Shown here in pieces: positions 9,996 to 21,179 of a stretch of 64,000 bases of DNA. Under the pieces are notes generated by a model that was not told the DNA's origin, did not search any database, and was given only the letters and a program-made list of their open reading frames with translations. Within the stretch, counting starts at the first letter, position 1; each line of letters starts with the position of its first letter. Both the position numbers and the translations under genes were made by a program. Origin of the DNA: Gnetum montanum (taxonomy: Eukaryota; Streptophyta; Gnetopsida; Gnetales; Gnetaceae); the NCBI GenBank assembly GCA_015680685.1, contig MNCI01010871.1:910518-974517 (forward strand). The letters are read 5' to 3'.

Positions 9996-12900
9996 TCATA
10001 CGTCATCTTCACCTACATCATCTCCCTTTGCATCACTTCCTTCTGCATCATCATTTCTTCCCTCTAGGGATCCTTCTTCTTCATCCAAAATCTGCATCAT
10101 AAAAATGTAGTTAGCTAGAGTTACACATAAAGGCTAGAAAAACATAAACTATTACATCGCAGAAAGTGACTAACCTGAGACGGCCCTACGTCTGTCTCAG
10201 GGGGTATACAATCCAATCTGATCCCGAGGTGGAGTGCCTATCACTCAGTTCAATGTTTGCTACAGCTTTCTCCTTTTTCATGGCCATCCATCTTGGTGGT
10301 CCCGAAGAAAAGGAAGCAGTGGCAGTCTCACCTATGGGAAGATTCACTTCCCACTCAAGCAATTCATTGACTGTCACTTGCTACATGAACTTTTTGTAGG
10401 CTTCAGAAGCACCAATAGCGTCCAGGAATGCTTCATGGATATACAACTTTACTGAAGCATCTTGGTATTGTTTACCATAGGTGGCATGTTCCAGTTTATA
10501 CATATGTTTTTGGTTCTTCTAAGACTACCCCCACTCATAAACTCTAGCACTATAATCCTTCCTATCTTGGTTCTTCTAGGCCAACAAGTCCATCTGCATC
10601 CACTGCTCAATTATTTCCTGAGTGGCCTTTTTGTTGTGCCACACAGCCATCCAATATCTTGCATAATCTATGACGGTCGTGCACTAACTACCATCACTGG
10701 TATCATAGGCCAGGAGGAACTCATTCCTAGAATGGAGGTCTCCTACCTTAGCGGTCAAATTGGCCTTTTCTTTTTCCTACCTCTCGACCCATTTCCACAA
10801 GTCTTCATTCACACACCTACACTTCCATAAGGATCATGCCAAGTGCAACACACATTTGCTAGCCTCATTGTATATGTGATGAGACACCTCGCTCACTTCA
10901 GGTGGGAATGTAGACACAACATCCATCTTCACTGCTTATTTTGGGTCCCACTTGAGGTGAGAGGCTGTTATCACACAAAAAAAGCATTAGTCATAGTAGC
11001 GTAGCAAAGTTTAGTAATTCAAAAAGTCTAGTGTAGCAACTTAAAGAGCCTAGCATAGCCACTTCACTTACCCACTTTTGGATCGACCTGCTTGAGATAG
11101 CCAATCATGTCATCGACAATCCCCTACATGAATGTAAGCTTGTCAGGGGTCTTGGCCCATGGTTCCAGCTGGATCAAGGAAGGTCTTGTAGTGTCAATAG
11201 TGGTGTCTACCACAGAAGAAAATGTGTCAGTCATGACTGAGGTGGACTATAATAAGGCTAATGAGTAATGCAAATGATAGTGTAAGGGATCCTACACAAC
11301 AAACCCTTGGAGGTGATAGTGAGGGGATCACCCATCAACATATTGTTGAATATATGATCAAACTCACCAGCATCTAATTGTAGCTCCCCTTCTTGCTTTC
11401 TTAACACTATGGCAGCACCCTCTGTATTCATTTGCTCCTTTGATGCTAAACTACATTCAGCAAAGGGATCGTCAGCAGAGGTTCCTTCTTGGTTGACATG
11501 AGTTTCCTCTTTATTCGCTAGGGCCTTTCTTTGTAAGGCATCAACATCCTCCTCATCAACAAAAACATCCTCCTTGTTTGCAGGAGCATTTTCCTCGTCG
11601 ATGAGAGCCCCTTCCTTTGTGGTGGGGGTTCCTTCTCTCTTGACCAGGGCCCTTCCCTCTTGACCAGAGCATCATTATAAGCCACCCCCATTTTGGGGGC
11701 CGACACCTCTTTGTTACCTTCTTCTTCCTCCTCTTCTTCCTCTAGTAGCAAAGCATGTTTGCATTAGCTTATAGAATGTTAACTTAAAATGGATGCTACA
11801 CTATACTATGCTACCTAGCATAGTACAACATAGCAGGCATTAACGAAATAGGTGAAGAAAAAAGCATAGAGAAAAGCATTTACCAATGGGTGGCTGTATT
11901 CTGCATAAATTAAACTATAGTCTCTACCCCCTTTTCTTCGTACGTACAAGGAGGCTTCTCAACCGGTTGAGACCTCTTACACCACAACTTGGTTGCCACC
12001 ATCTCCATGATGAGATGTTTCCCCTATGATACACTACCTGTAGTAGAAAGAAATGCCTCGCCCATGTTGTCCTGGCCATGGAAGTTGTGGGCCACCAGAT
12101 CCTTAGTCGTCATGGAAAATGACTCCCCAATAGCTTCTGGGGGATCTTGAGCTTAGGTGGTCTAGAAGACTTGGTAGATCCATGGCTTGAAAATCTAGTT
12201 ACGATCTTGCATAACCTAGACTCCATTCTCATAGACCACCAAGAATTCCGCAAAATGTTGCAAGAAAGCTATGTAAAAAACATGGTGCACGTTGAAATGG
12301 GACTCATGCTTCTTATGAAGCTTGACCATTTCAGCTTGTAGGCCTTTGTAGAGATGCCTAGATGAGTTGTAATGGGCCCCCTCTTCCATTACCTCCCTCA
12401 TCACCCAAGCTTGCTCAATCCCAATGATCCTTCCTTGGGAAAGTAGCTTGGGGAAAGCACGGGCACAAAAGATGGGGTAAACATTTTTGGCTACTTTAGG
12501 CTTTCCTTTTTCCATAAGGATCCCCTTTTGCCCTTTCGCCATCCCTAGCCACTCCTCAATGTCCCCCTGATGGTTCACCTCTTTTTTTTTCTTTGCCCCT
12601 ACGAGGATACCATCAATGGGGACATCGAAGAGGTCCATGAATAGTTGGTCATTGATTTCAAGGACCACTAGCACACCATGCACATGTTTGCAAAAGCGGT
12701 CTACCTTTTCAGAGAAGGAGTCAGCTAGGGCAAGCATTTCAATGGCAGGGATGCTTGGGTTCATAGCCAAGAACAACTCCATGAGCCCAACGTCCTGAAG
12801 GTGGTTGGTCAGCAATTCCAAGGTCCCATTACAAAGCTAGTGTTGGGTCTTGTCTACCTCCCCGTACTTGAACTAGATGTTGGCCTCATGATGTCCAAAA

Positions 12901-14571
12901 GTGATCACCATCACCTCCTCGGACTTCTTCGCCACTGTAGTAGTTCACACAAGGAAAAAATAAAAAACTTAGATTAAAACAGAAATAGCATAAAAATAAG
13001 AACAACACTCGAACATGCAAACAACTGATTGTTTAGCTTACTAGGTTTAAATGGTGATGGAAATGGTGGAAGATCCACCAATACATCTTCAACGGTGATC
13101 GGCCTAAGGGATTCCCAATCCCCATCCAACCAACCAAACTCCTTGCACTTGTCGTAGAGCTGGAAGTACCGAGTTGGGTAGGTTTTGTACTCACCCCCTC
13201 ATTGGCCTCACACCTATGTGCATATTCTCAGTAGAAGAAAAATCCCACAATGACATCTGTGCCAAGGCCAACACATCTATATCACCATGAAGTCCATTAT
13301 TATTGATGGAAAACCTAGTAACAAAAAAATGATGTTAACATTTGCCTAGTGTAGAAAGTATTGCATAGCATAGCAAAATATGTTTATAGAACTCACCGAC
13401 TAGCACAATAAATGGTTCTTGGTGGGTTTAGAAAATAAGTTTCCATGTGGTGGGCAATAAACAAAGTATTGTACAGATGGTAGCAATTGTATTCAGGCAT
13501 CTCCTAGACCCAAGCAAGATGCCTCAAAATCTTTTTGGACGCTGACTAGATCCTTCTCCCTGCCTGCTCCTAATTGCTCCATCTATCAAAAATATCAGAA
13601 TACCCTAATTTCCCCCAAGAAATAGGGTTTCTGTTACTATGGCTGCTACCTCCTCCGATAAGTGTGATCAAACGATCACACTGAACTGTTGGAAGAGAAA
13701 TAGTAAGAAGTCACATGTGCTTTTCTAGAACGAACTCGCCTGCTGCACCATACGCACATGGGACGAAGGAACGTTGGCCACCAGTTTGCTCAAGAAACAG
13801 AGGACTCCTATGATTTTTAGGATAATTAAGATTGGCCTTAGCACCATCCTGCATAACACAATGGAAAATGTTATCATGTTCGAGTGGGGTTCGCATATAG
13901 CATAGCAGAATTAGCAATTAGCAGATAGCGTAGCACGATTCTCTCCATGCATGTAGCGTAGCAAAAAACACGAAGGCAATAGTGTAGTAGAATTATCCTA
14001 GCATAGCAATGAAAAGATAAACACAACTCTTTTGATAAGAAATAATTCAATGTGCTACACTAGTTTCAAAAAATGTTCTGCCTGACAAAATGATTTGCAT
14101 TACACTACTATAGACATGTGTTACGTTGTCAAATCATGCACATGGCCAAACCCTCTTGAGGATCGTATGCTATGTTATTCACATGTTGAGTTGCTAAAAT
14201 TGCCTAAGCTTCTACAGCAAGCTAGCCACACCAATGGTAGTTTAGGCAACACTGCATACAACCTTAGTGTAGCGTTTGTACGCTCATCGTGGCCGAATCG
14301 GCAACAGTGATAGTGTAATGGCCAAAATGGCAACAAAACAATGACAGAAAATGCAGATTACATAAAAAAATCATAGAAATGAAAGCAGAGAAAGCAGAAG
14401 CAATAACCACAACATAGAAAAAACAAAGGAGAATAGCATAGCAACTTACCAGGCTGATGGCATCTCCTCTCGCACTACAATGCATGCCTATGACACACAT
14501 CCCAGGGTCTCTTTCACTTCGTCCACCTTAACGAGTGCTAGGTGTTTGCATTCTCTCTTGTGAGCCATCAT
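9996..14571 (-). pseudogene. Spliced gene carried antisense to gag-pol (copy A)
   Basis: Exons on the minus strand: exon 1 14568-14450 (MAHKRE, donor GTAAGT); an exon ending near 13402 at donor GTGAGT with MPEYNCYH and HHMETYF; about 13330-13047 ending at donor GTAAGC with YFQLYDKCKEF; about 12939-11940, following CTACAG and including a 200-residue open frame at 12821-12216 with EINDQLFMDLFDVP; an acidic exon about 11751-11290 with repeats like DVFVDEEDVD; about 10915-10180 homologous to copy B (NEDLWK, RNEFL, GASEAY, TATAS), donor GTTAGTCAC; last exon 10091-9996, acidic, ending TGA. Exon limits other than the first and last two are approximate. The protein would exceed 700 residues. I do not recognise it; EINDQLF...VPIDG is only vaguely like plant retroelement accessory proteins. 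TAG stops interrupt most exons, so it is dead. Confidence 0.7.
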
Positions 14572-14702
14572 TTTTGTTGCTAATTCTTTCTTGGACACTA
14601 CACTGAATCACCTTGCTCTTAGTTAGCACAATTGCTCTATGCTCTGAATGAAGGCTTTGCACTGTTACGGTGAAAATGATAAGTTTATTGGGGGTAAACC
14701 CC

Positions 14703-14710
14703 TATTTATA
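14703..14710 (-). promoter_or_regulatory. TATA box of the antisense gene (copy A)
   Basis: On the minus strand TATAAATAGGGGTTTACC, 132 bp before the first ATG (14571). It aligns with 1547-1566 of copy B. Transcription from it runs away from pol and towards the protease. Confidence 0.6.
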
Positions 14711-14874
14711 ACTAAAATGGTGAAAAATAACTTGTCATTCTCTCTTCCCAATTAACGAGGAACATTCTGTACAACCTAGCATTCCCCCATAGCATAGCGG
14801 CACTGTTTGCATTATGGCAAGTGGACCTGACCAAAAATTTTGACCCACTTTAAACTAGTCATTGGCCTTCGCAA

Positions 14875-15300
14875 AAATAACTAGCCAGACAGCCCACAAA
14901 GACCTTAAACTAGCAGCTTCAAAATTTTGCATCCAGGCGATCTACAAAGACCTTAAACTAGCAATTTTAACTCACAACATCAATGAGTTGGCGGTCTGCA
15001 AATACCTTAAACTAGCAATTCTGATCCACATCCTATAACAAGTTAGTGGTCCACAAAGACCTTAAACTAGCAATTCTAACACGTAGCTTCAATCTTGTTA
15101 GCGGTCTGCAAATACCTTAAACTAGCAAATTTGATCCATAGCCTCAATCTCGTTAGCGGTCTGCAAAGACCTTAAAATAATAGTTTTAATTGGCAAACCT
15201 AACCCGTTAGTGATCCACAAAGACCTTAAACTAGCAGTTTTACACTTTTGCACCTAGGCAATCTGCTATGACTTTAAACTAGCAGGTTGCAAATCTTGCG
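14875..15300. repeat. Array 2 of copy A
   Basis: Seven or eight repeats, about 55-60 bp each, of GGTCTGCAAAGACCTTAAAC followed by TAGCA and a variable part. It separates the divergent promoter of the antisense gene from pol. The core ACCTTAAACTAGCA recurs in array 3 (21180-21622) and, reversed, in copy B at 880-1375. Confidence 0.9.
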
Positions 15301-17029
15301 TCATATTTTATAGTTAATTCAACTGTTCACATCTCATCGCTGCTTTACAAATGCTTATTGTGCACTATTGTTGCAAACAGGTATCCCTTGACTAGGCATT
15401 TATCTCATTGTGGTAGGTTGAGCAAGAATGGTGATGCACCATGATATTTCTTCACCTCTAGCCTTGACAGGTCCACACAATGAGCTTGCAAGACAACTGA
15501 ACCCAGAGTCAATAGACTAAGATTCACCCATAGAAAGCAATGTAGTGTCCTTAGAAACATCCCCAGACTGGCCTAAACATTTGGTCCAAGCCCTAGATTT
15601 AGAGGCCAATGATGTAATCGAGGATCCTCTCATCAAGACACCTATGACCACATCAAGGGGGAAAATAAAAACATTAAAGCTTAGCTCCCTCCTAGATTTG
15701 CAAATGCACAAAGATGTAGCTAAGGTACTACAAAATAACATCGAAGTATTTGCATGGTCTTTCAACGACATGCTAGGTTTAGACCCAAGGCTTATACAGC
15801 ACAACATTTTCTTAGATCCATGGATGAAAGTGTTGGCAACCGTTTGGGACGCGATCGCCAACGAGTGTCCTCGAACAAGATTTAGGTGCCTGCTAGTCTC
15901 TGGCAACACCAAGGCCCAGATACCTCCAAATAAACTCAGTAGTTAATGTGAGTATGTGTGTGTGCTGTTGCGGCGTGTGGTTGTGTAAAATGTAACAATT
16001 GCATTGTGTGTGAACTACAAATGACTTACTTTAAAGAGATTCAGCCAACTTTGCCAAGTACTATGAGTTGTTGAAAATTTCCTATTTTGTTCAACTGCCT
16101 AGTCTACGCAGTCCTTATAATACCTACTTGTAATAAATAAAATTTTGCAAAAAAATTTTAGCGCAACTCCACAATCTACTCCTAATTTTCCCCAGAGAAA
16201 GAGATAGTTCCACAAGAAAACTAGAAATAGAGCAAGATTCAAAGGAAATAGACAGAAAGAAAAGAAAGCAGATTTGTGTGGACCTCAAATATTTAAACAA
16301 GGTAAAATGACACGAGTAAACACTTCGCAATAAAGCTATTCCAAATTCAATATCTATGAATTGTTCAAACTTCCAAGACTCAAACAAGCAATATCTTCAA
16401 GACAATCCTACTGTACTACCAAAAATTGCTGCGTAAACTACCATGTACGAGACTCCATTTTGGCTAGACAGTAGATGTCAACGATTGCATTTAAACAGAA
16501 CCTTTAAAAGACTTGACAATTTCTGATTGAAATAACACGGAAAATCACTCTAAAGATAAAAAGAAGCTATTCTGGTCCCATCAAAATACCAAAGATTTTC
16601 TGAACCCTCTCGACTACCAAATTGTTCCACGGCGTGACTACAAACAGAGGCTCTCTTCCAACAATCCAATAGCAGTTCCCAAACGTTGCACAATAACGAA
16701 ATTTACTACTAAAATGCTCTCAAGGCTTTTTGAACACAAGCGCTTCTATGGCAAAATTTTAACAGAAATTCCTATTGGGCAACAAGAACAATAAGAGCAA
16801 TCTAAAAATCCCAAAATTACTTGCCAAGAATGATACTACCTAAACCACTAGCTAAGCAATTAAAACAAAACAAAAATGAAATGCATAACTCACAGGACCA
16901 TGACAAAGAGGCTGAAATCTTTATTCTAGCAAGCCATCTTGCAAACAATCTTCTTTACAAATCTTCCAAGTGTGATGATGATGCTCCTTCTTGATGTGTG
17001 ATGATCTTTCCTCCTTGACCCTTGAAGCC

Positions 17030-17037
17030 TATTTATA
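17030..17037 (-). promoter_or_regulatory. TATA box of the solo LTR
   Basis: CCTATAAATAGG on the minus strand, followed by CTTCAAGGGTCAAGGAGG. The dodecamer is itself palindromic, so orientation depends on context. AATAAA on the minus strand at about 16924-16919 could be the poly(A) signal of R. Confidence 0.5.
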
Positions 17038-17112
17038 GGATTCCAAGGTAGGTAGGGAAGTTACATTTTCAAAAATATCTTAAAAATATCTCACCTAACT
17101 TCTCTCCCAAGT

Positions 17113-17187
17113 AACTTGGCCAACCAATTAGGAGATTACTTGGCCAACAAGTTAGGAGGTTACTTGCCCAACAAGTTAGGTAAGTTA
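17113..17187. repeat. Three tandem copies of a 24-27 bp unit
   Basis: Unit ACTTGGCCAACAAGTTAGGA plus a few bases, in U3 of the solo LTR, just upstream of the TATA box on the minus strand. Confidence 0.8.
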
Positions 17188-17239
17188 CAACAACTTTGGG
17201 TGGTTTCAACCACAAAAGAGATAAAAATGCTGCATCTGA

Positions 17240-17247
17240 CACGTGTC
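17240..17247. promoter_or_regulatory. G-box/ABRE-like pair (17240-17247 and 17444-17451)
   Basis: CACGTGTC occurs twice, in TGACACGTGTCCCAT at both sites, one on each side of the 21-bp minisatellite. This core is bound by plant bZIP factors in stress and ABA responses; a role in this LTR is inference. Confidence 0.4.
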
Positions 17248-17253
17248 CCATGT

Positions 17254-17419
17254 AGTTGCCAAGTGTCTTCATGCAGTTGCCAAGTGTCTTCATGTAGTTG
17301 CCAAGTGTCTTCATGCAGTTGCCAAGTGTCTTCATGTAGTTGCCAAGTGTCTTCATGCAGTTGCCAAGTGTCTTCATTCATTTGCCAAGTGTCTTCATTT
17401 AGTTGCCAAGTGTTCACCA
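17254..17419. repeat. 21-bp minisatellite in solo LTR
   Basis: Eight copies of AGTTGCCAAGTGTCTTCATG plus one base. The last base alternates C and T over the first five copies, giving a 42-bp higher-order unit. Because 21 is a multiple of three, frames on both strands stay open (17069-17474); none is a gene. Confidence 0.95.
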
Positions 17420-19465
17420 TGGAGAGAAACAAGTTGCAGTTGACACGTGTCCCATTTAGTTGACAAGTGGCCATTGTGGAGATAAAGAGGTTGTAGTTGA
17501 CAAGTGGCCTTTGTGGTGGTTATAACCACCATTTCAATTGACAAGTGTTCAATTCTCATAGGACTTTGAACAATTGTTGCATAAATTCCCTTTTTAAATC
17601 AATATTATATTTTATTGTTATTTATATCATAGTAGTAAAGATAATAACCATGGATTTGATGCATGGGTTGATATATAAATATATGTATGCGTATACAACC
17701 GAATGCATAAGTGGAGTTGTACTCTCACATTTTAATTTGTGGCACCTCGAATGTAATCCCAGTTATATCAAGGCCGATTCCATATTCATCTTCTCTACAC
17801 TTTATTACAGAAAAAGTAACTAGAGCTACTCTATCATAAGCTAGAGAGATATCTACAATTGATACACCATTTTCTTTTGACTCTAGATAAACCCTCATGC
17901 CAACATTCCCAATTGCAATGTCATTATCCCTTGATTTTCAAAACATTCAATTCAGCAACATTTTCATTTCTATTCCAACCTCATGGTTAATTAACTGTTG
18001 CAGAATTCTTTACAAGAAAGAACATAATCCTCCTTGAACAGTTTCAGTTCATTAGTATTCTATACCTCACCATTTGCAAATAAGTCCACCTGTTCCATGA
18101 AATGGTAAAAATGTGCCAACAGAAAGTAGTTAAGTCTTGCAAGGTTAAACCAGAGATCGCACTAGTCGTACAGGATGAAATCACCAAGCTATATCAAGAT
18201 GGTTTCATCCAGGCAGTTGATTACTTAGAGTGGGTGTCAAACATTGTTGTGGTTTCTAAAAAAATGGGAGGAATACATATCTGTATAGACTTCTAGGATC
18301 CGCACAAAGCAATGATCAAAGACAACTTTCCACTACCGAGTATCGATCAACTCATCGACACTACGGCTGGTCATGCTCTGTTATCCTTCATGGATGGTTT
18401 CTCCAGCTACAACCAAATTTGCATCAACCTAGAGCATCAATTAACAAAAACCTTCATGACTCCATGGAGGAATTTCTGTTATACTATGATGCCCTTTGGA
18501 CTCAAGAACGTGGGAGCAACCTACCAGAGAGCCATGACATATGTCTTTAGTGACTACATCTTAGAAACGCTGAACAACTACGTGGATGACATAGTGGTCA
18601 AATCTAAAGAGGCCGCTGATCATCCCAACGATCTAGGTGTAGTTCTTAAGTGTTTCCAAATGAATGATTTACACCTTAACCCAAAAAAGTATGTCTTTGA
18701 GGTGAGAACCAAACGCATGTTAGGGTTTGTAGTATCAGAGGCTGGAATACGAGTGGACCTTGACAAAGTCAAGGCCATCGTTAATCTAGTTCCACCTACA
18801 ACCTTAAAGAATTACGTGGGTTACAAGGTAGGGTATAGTTCATCAAGAGGTTTATAGCAAAGTTAACTGACAAGTTACACCCCATGCAACATCTACTGAA
18901 GAAGTGGATTAACTTTGAATGGACAACACAATGCCAACAAGCCTTTGATGATCTGAAGAAAGAGCTTTTACACCTCCCAATTGTTTACCCACCGCAGAGG
19001 TATAAGCCTTTCTTTATCTACCTTACCACCTCAGACACATCTATCGTGGCACTGTTATGTCAGAGATGAGATGATGACTCTAAGATTCCAATGTATTATC
19101 TAAGTCATGCATTGATAGTGTATGAGGCAAGATACAATGAGATGGAGAGAAACTGACTTGCCTTAGTATTTGTGTTAAAGAAGTGGAGGCATTACCTATT
19201 TCGTAGTAAATTTAACATCATTTGCAATAGCAATGTACTCTATACTATCACAAATAATCTGTATGAAAGTAGCAGGATACCCCAATGGAAATCCATAACA
19301 ACAGAATTTGATTTGCATTATCTAAGCCAACCGTTGACAAAGGGTCAAGCTATAGCAATGCAACTTACAACCTCACCCATCAATGATCAGGCAATCATAG
19401 ATCCTGAATTCTCTAATGAGCATGTTAGCACTATCAATGTTGTATCACATCTTGAAGCCACTTTG

Positions 19466-19940
19466 CATTTTGACGGTGCCTCGACCACGTGAGAAGGTAG
19501 TGTAGCTACCGTAATTATGTTCCCCTCTGAGGAAATGTAACCCTTTTTTTATCATTTTTCATTCCTTTGTATGAATAATGTGGCAAAGTATGAAGGATTA
19601 CTCAAGGGCCTCTTAGCAGCCCAAGCATTAAGCATTCAACATCTAGCAATTCGTGGCAATTCACAACTCATTGTGAATCAAATCACTGAGGTCTATGCCT
19701 GCAAGGCTACACACCTGGAGCCGTACTATGACCTAGCAAAAATCTTGCTTAAACAATTTGCAACAACATACGTTCAACACATACCACACAATGAAAACAC
19801 CGTAGCAGATGCTCTGGCCACCCTAGCATTAAATGTGCCACCACATTGGTTGGCAAATTTACCAGCTTTGATTACTAAGTGTACAAAGCCTATCATTCAA
19901 GAAGTACATGTAGCCTCTGTAAGTACTACAGACACCTAGG
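19466..19940 (+). pseudogene. Second RNase H domain (copy A)
   Basis: An extra RNase H following the native one, a hallmark of Tat-group Ty3 elements (archaeal-type aRNH). Visible: LHFDGAST near 19468 (first catalytic Asp), NNVAKYEGLLKGL near 19574 (Glu), RGNSQLIVNQI near 19651 (Asn where the catalytic Asp is usual), and NENTVADALATLAL near 19792 (last Asp). Stops at about 19491 and 19539 fall in the loop after the first strand. The D-to-N change and the stops make it inactive. Confidence 0.8.
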
Positions 19941-21165
19941 AGTCGTACACCAACATTAAAGCCTACTTGCAACATGGGGAGCCCCCATGTGGATTGACAT
20001 CTGCCCAGAGAGATGCAATCCACAAGCGTGCTTAGAAATATGTGCTTATGGGAAACAACACCTTGTGTAGACGCTCCTTTGATGGGATATTGTTGGCATG
20101 CATAAATGAGGAGCAAGCACAAAAGGTCATTAATGAGGTACACGAGGAACTATGTGGTGGACACATAGCACCTAGGGCCATGGCTACAAAAATCAAATGC
20201 CTCGGATACTACTAGCCTCACATGGAGCGTGATTATCTAGCCAAAGTCAAGACTTGTGATACATGCCAAAGATACACAAATCTCATACACGTTTCTCCTA
20301 TAGAGTTACATCTGACACAGATCACGTGGTCATCCTAACGATGGGGACTAGACATCATAGGACCTATCATGCCTAAGTCTTCTGTAGGGCATAGCTTCAT
20401 CATCACTGCCACCAAGTATTTTACAAAGTGGGTGGAGGCTATTCCCCTTAGAAAAACTACATCCCATCAGGTTTTCCACTTTATCTTAGACAACATTATG
20501 ACAAGGTTTGGGCTTCCCATGACTATTGTGACCAACAATGGGCCATAGTTCAATAGTGCGGAAACGAAAACCTTTTGTAGTAATCTTGGCATTAGGTAGT
20601 CATTCTCCTTGCCATACTACCCACAAGCAAATGGACAAGCAAAAGCTATGAACAAGTCCATCATCAACTTGCTCAAGAAAATGCTTAACAATAGTAAGAG
20701 GCGATGGCATGAGAAAATCCTCTATGTGCTATGGGCTTACAAGACGATGTGTAGGACAATGTCTTATTTATGGATCTGAAGCAGTGTTACCTCTTGAGTT
20801 GTAGGTACTGTCACTTCGAATGATCCTATCAAACATCATGAGCGAAGCCTAGAACAATGAGTCGAGGATCATTGACCTTGACTCCATAGAGGAGGAACAT
20901 GCATAGACACTGGGTCGCATAGAAAATTATCAAGACAAGCAATGGCAAAAGAACCATGCAAGTCCATGTCAATGGCTGATACAAAAGGCGGACCTCATTC
21001 TCAAGGCTATCCGTGAGCATATGAAAAAATTCTCAGCAAACTAGGAAGGTCCATTCATGGTCACAAAAGCCTATGGGAACAGGGCCTTCAAGTTGGTAAA
21101 CATCAATGGCAACAAGTTTGCAAATCCTGTGAATCACTCATACCTCAAGCCATACTACATATGAT
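19941..21165 (+). pseudogene. Integrase (copy A)
   Basis: DDE integrase that would insert element DNA. N-terminal zinc domain: HEELCGGHIAPR then CDTCQRY (H-H-C-C, about 20128-20275). Core: WGLDIIGPI near 20340 (first Asp); VTNNGP near 20530, where AAC (20534-20536) replaces the catalytic Asp codon; SLPYYPQANGQAKAMNK near 20607 with the usual Glu of GxxE altered. C-terminal part to about 21165 has frameshifts (from about 20760) but ends with the usual NPVNHSYLKPYY-like tail. Internal TAGs at 20213-20215, 20546-20548 and 20597-20599 replace expected Trp, Gln and Gln. Confidence 0.9.
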
Positions 21166-21179
21166 GCATAAGCAAGATA

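Larger units (their letters stand above)
15831..18121 (-). mobile_element. Solo LTR inserted in RT of copy A
   Basis: 2291 bp, starting TGTTGGCA and ending TGCCAACA (perfect terminal inverted repeat), flanked by GAAAG at 15826-15830 and 18122-18126. Removing the insert and one GAAAG restores the RT reading frame. No second TGTTGGCA occurs inside and no gag or pol is present, so it is a solo LTR rather than a whole element. It is placed on the minus strand because the best core promoter (TATAAATAGG, 17037-17028) reads that way, with the repeat-rich, G-box-bearing part upstream as U3. Internal sequences are otherwise non-coding. Confidence 0.85.
15420..19465 (+). pseudogene. pol: reverse transcriptase and first RNase H (copy A)
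   Basis: RT and native RNase H. The linker and RT N-terminus occupy 15545-15830; RT resumes at 18127 after the solo LTR, in frame if one copy of the 5-bp duplication is removed. Motifs: KVKPE, EWVSN, ICIDF followed by TAG (18294-18296), DNFPLPSIDQLI, MMPFGLKN, catalytic YVDD (18579-18590, intact), then MLGFVVSEAGI. A frameshift near 18835 separates RT from IKRFIAKLTDK. The first RNase H runs about 18880-19370 (WTTQCQQAF, YYLSHAL, ERN, FVLKKWRHYL, EFDLHYLSQ) with stops near 19065, 19155 and 19490. The order matches Tat-group Ty3 elements. Confidence 0.9.

Noticed and set aside
14875-15300. CRISPR-like array (regular repeats with variable spacers)
   Set aside because: Repeats are degenerate, spacers are related to each other, and the context is a plant retrotransposon.
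17069-17474. Four overlapping open frames on both strands with repetitive Cys/His or Trp-rich proteins
   Set aside because: All come from the 21-bp minisatellite in the solo LTR; a unit length divisible by three keeps every frame open.
15831-18121. DNA transposon with TGTTGGCA inverted ends
   Set aside because: 5-bp duplication and TG...CA ends with TATA in the middle fit an LTR; the inverted repeat is only about 8 bp.
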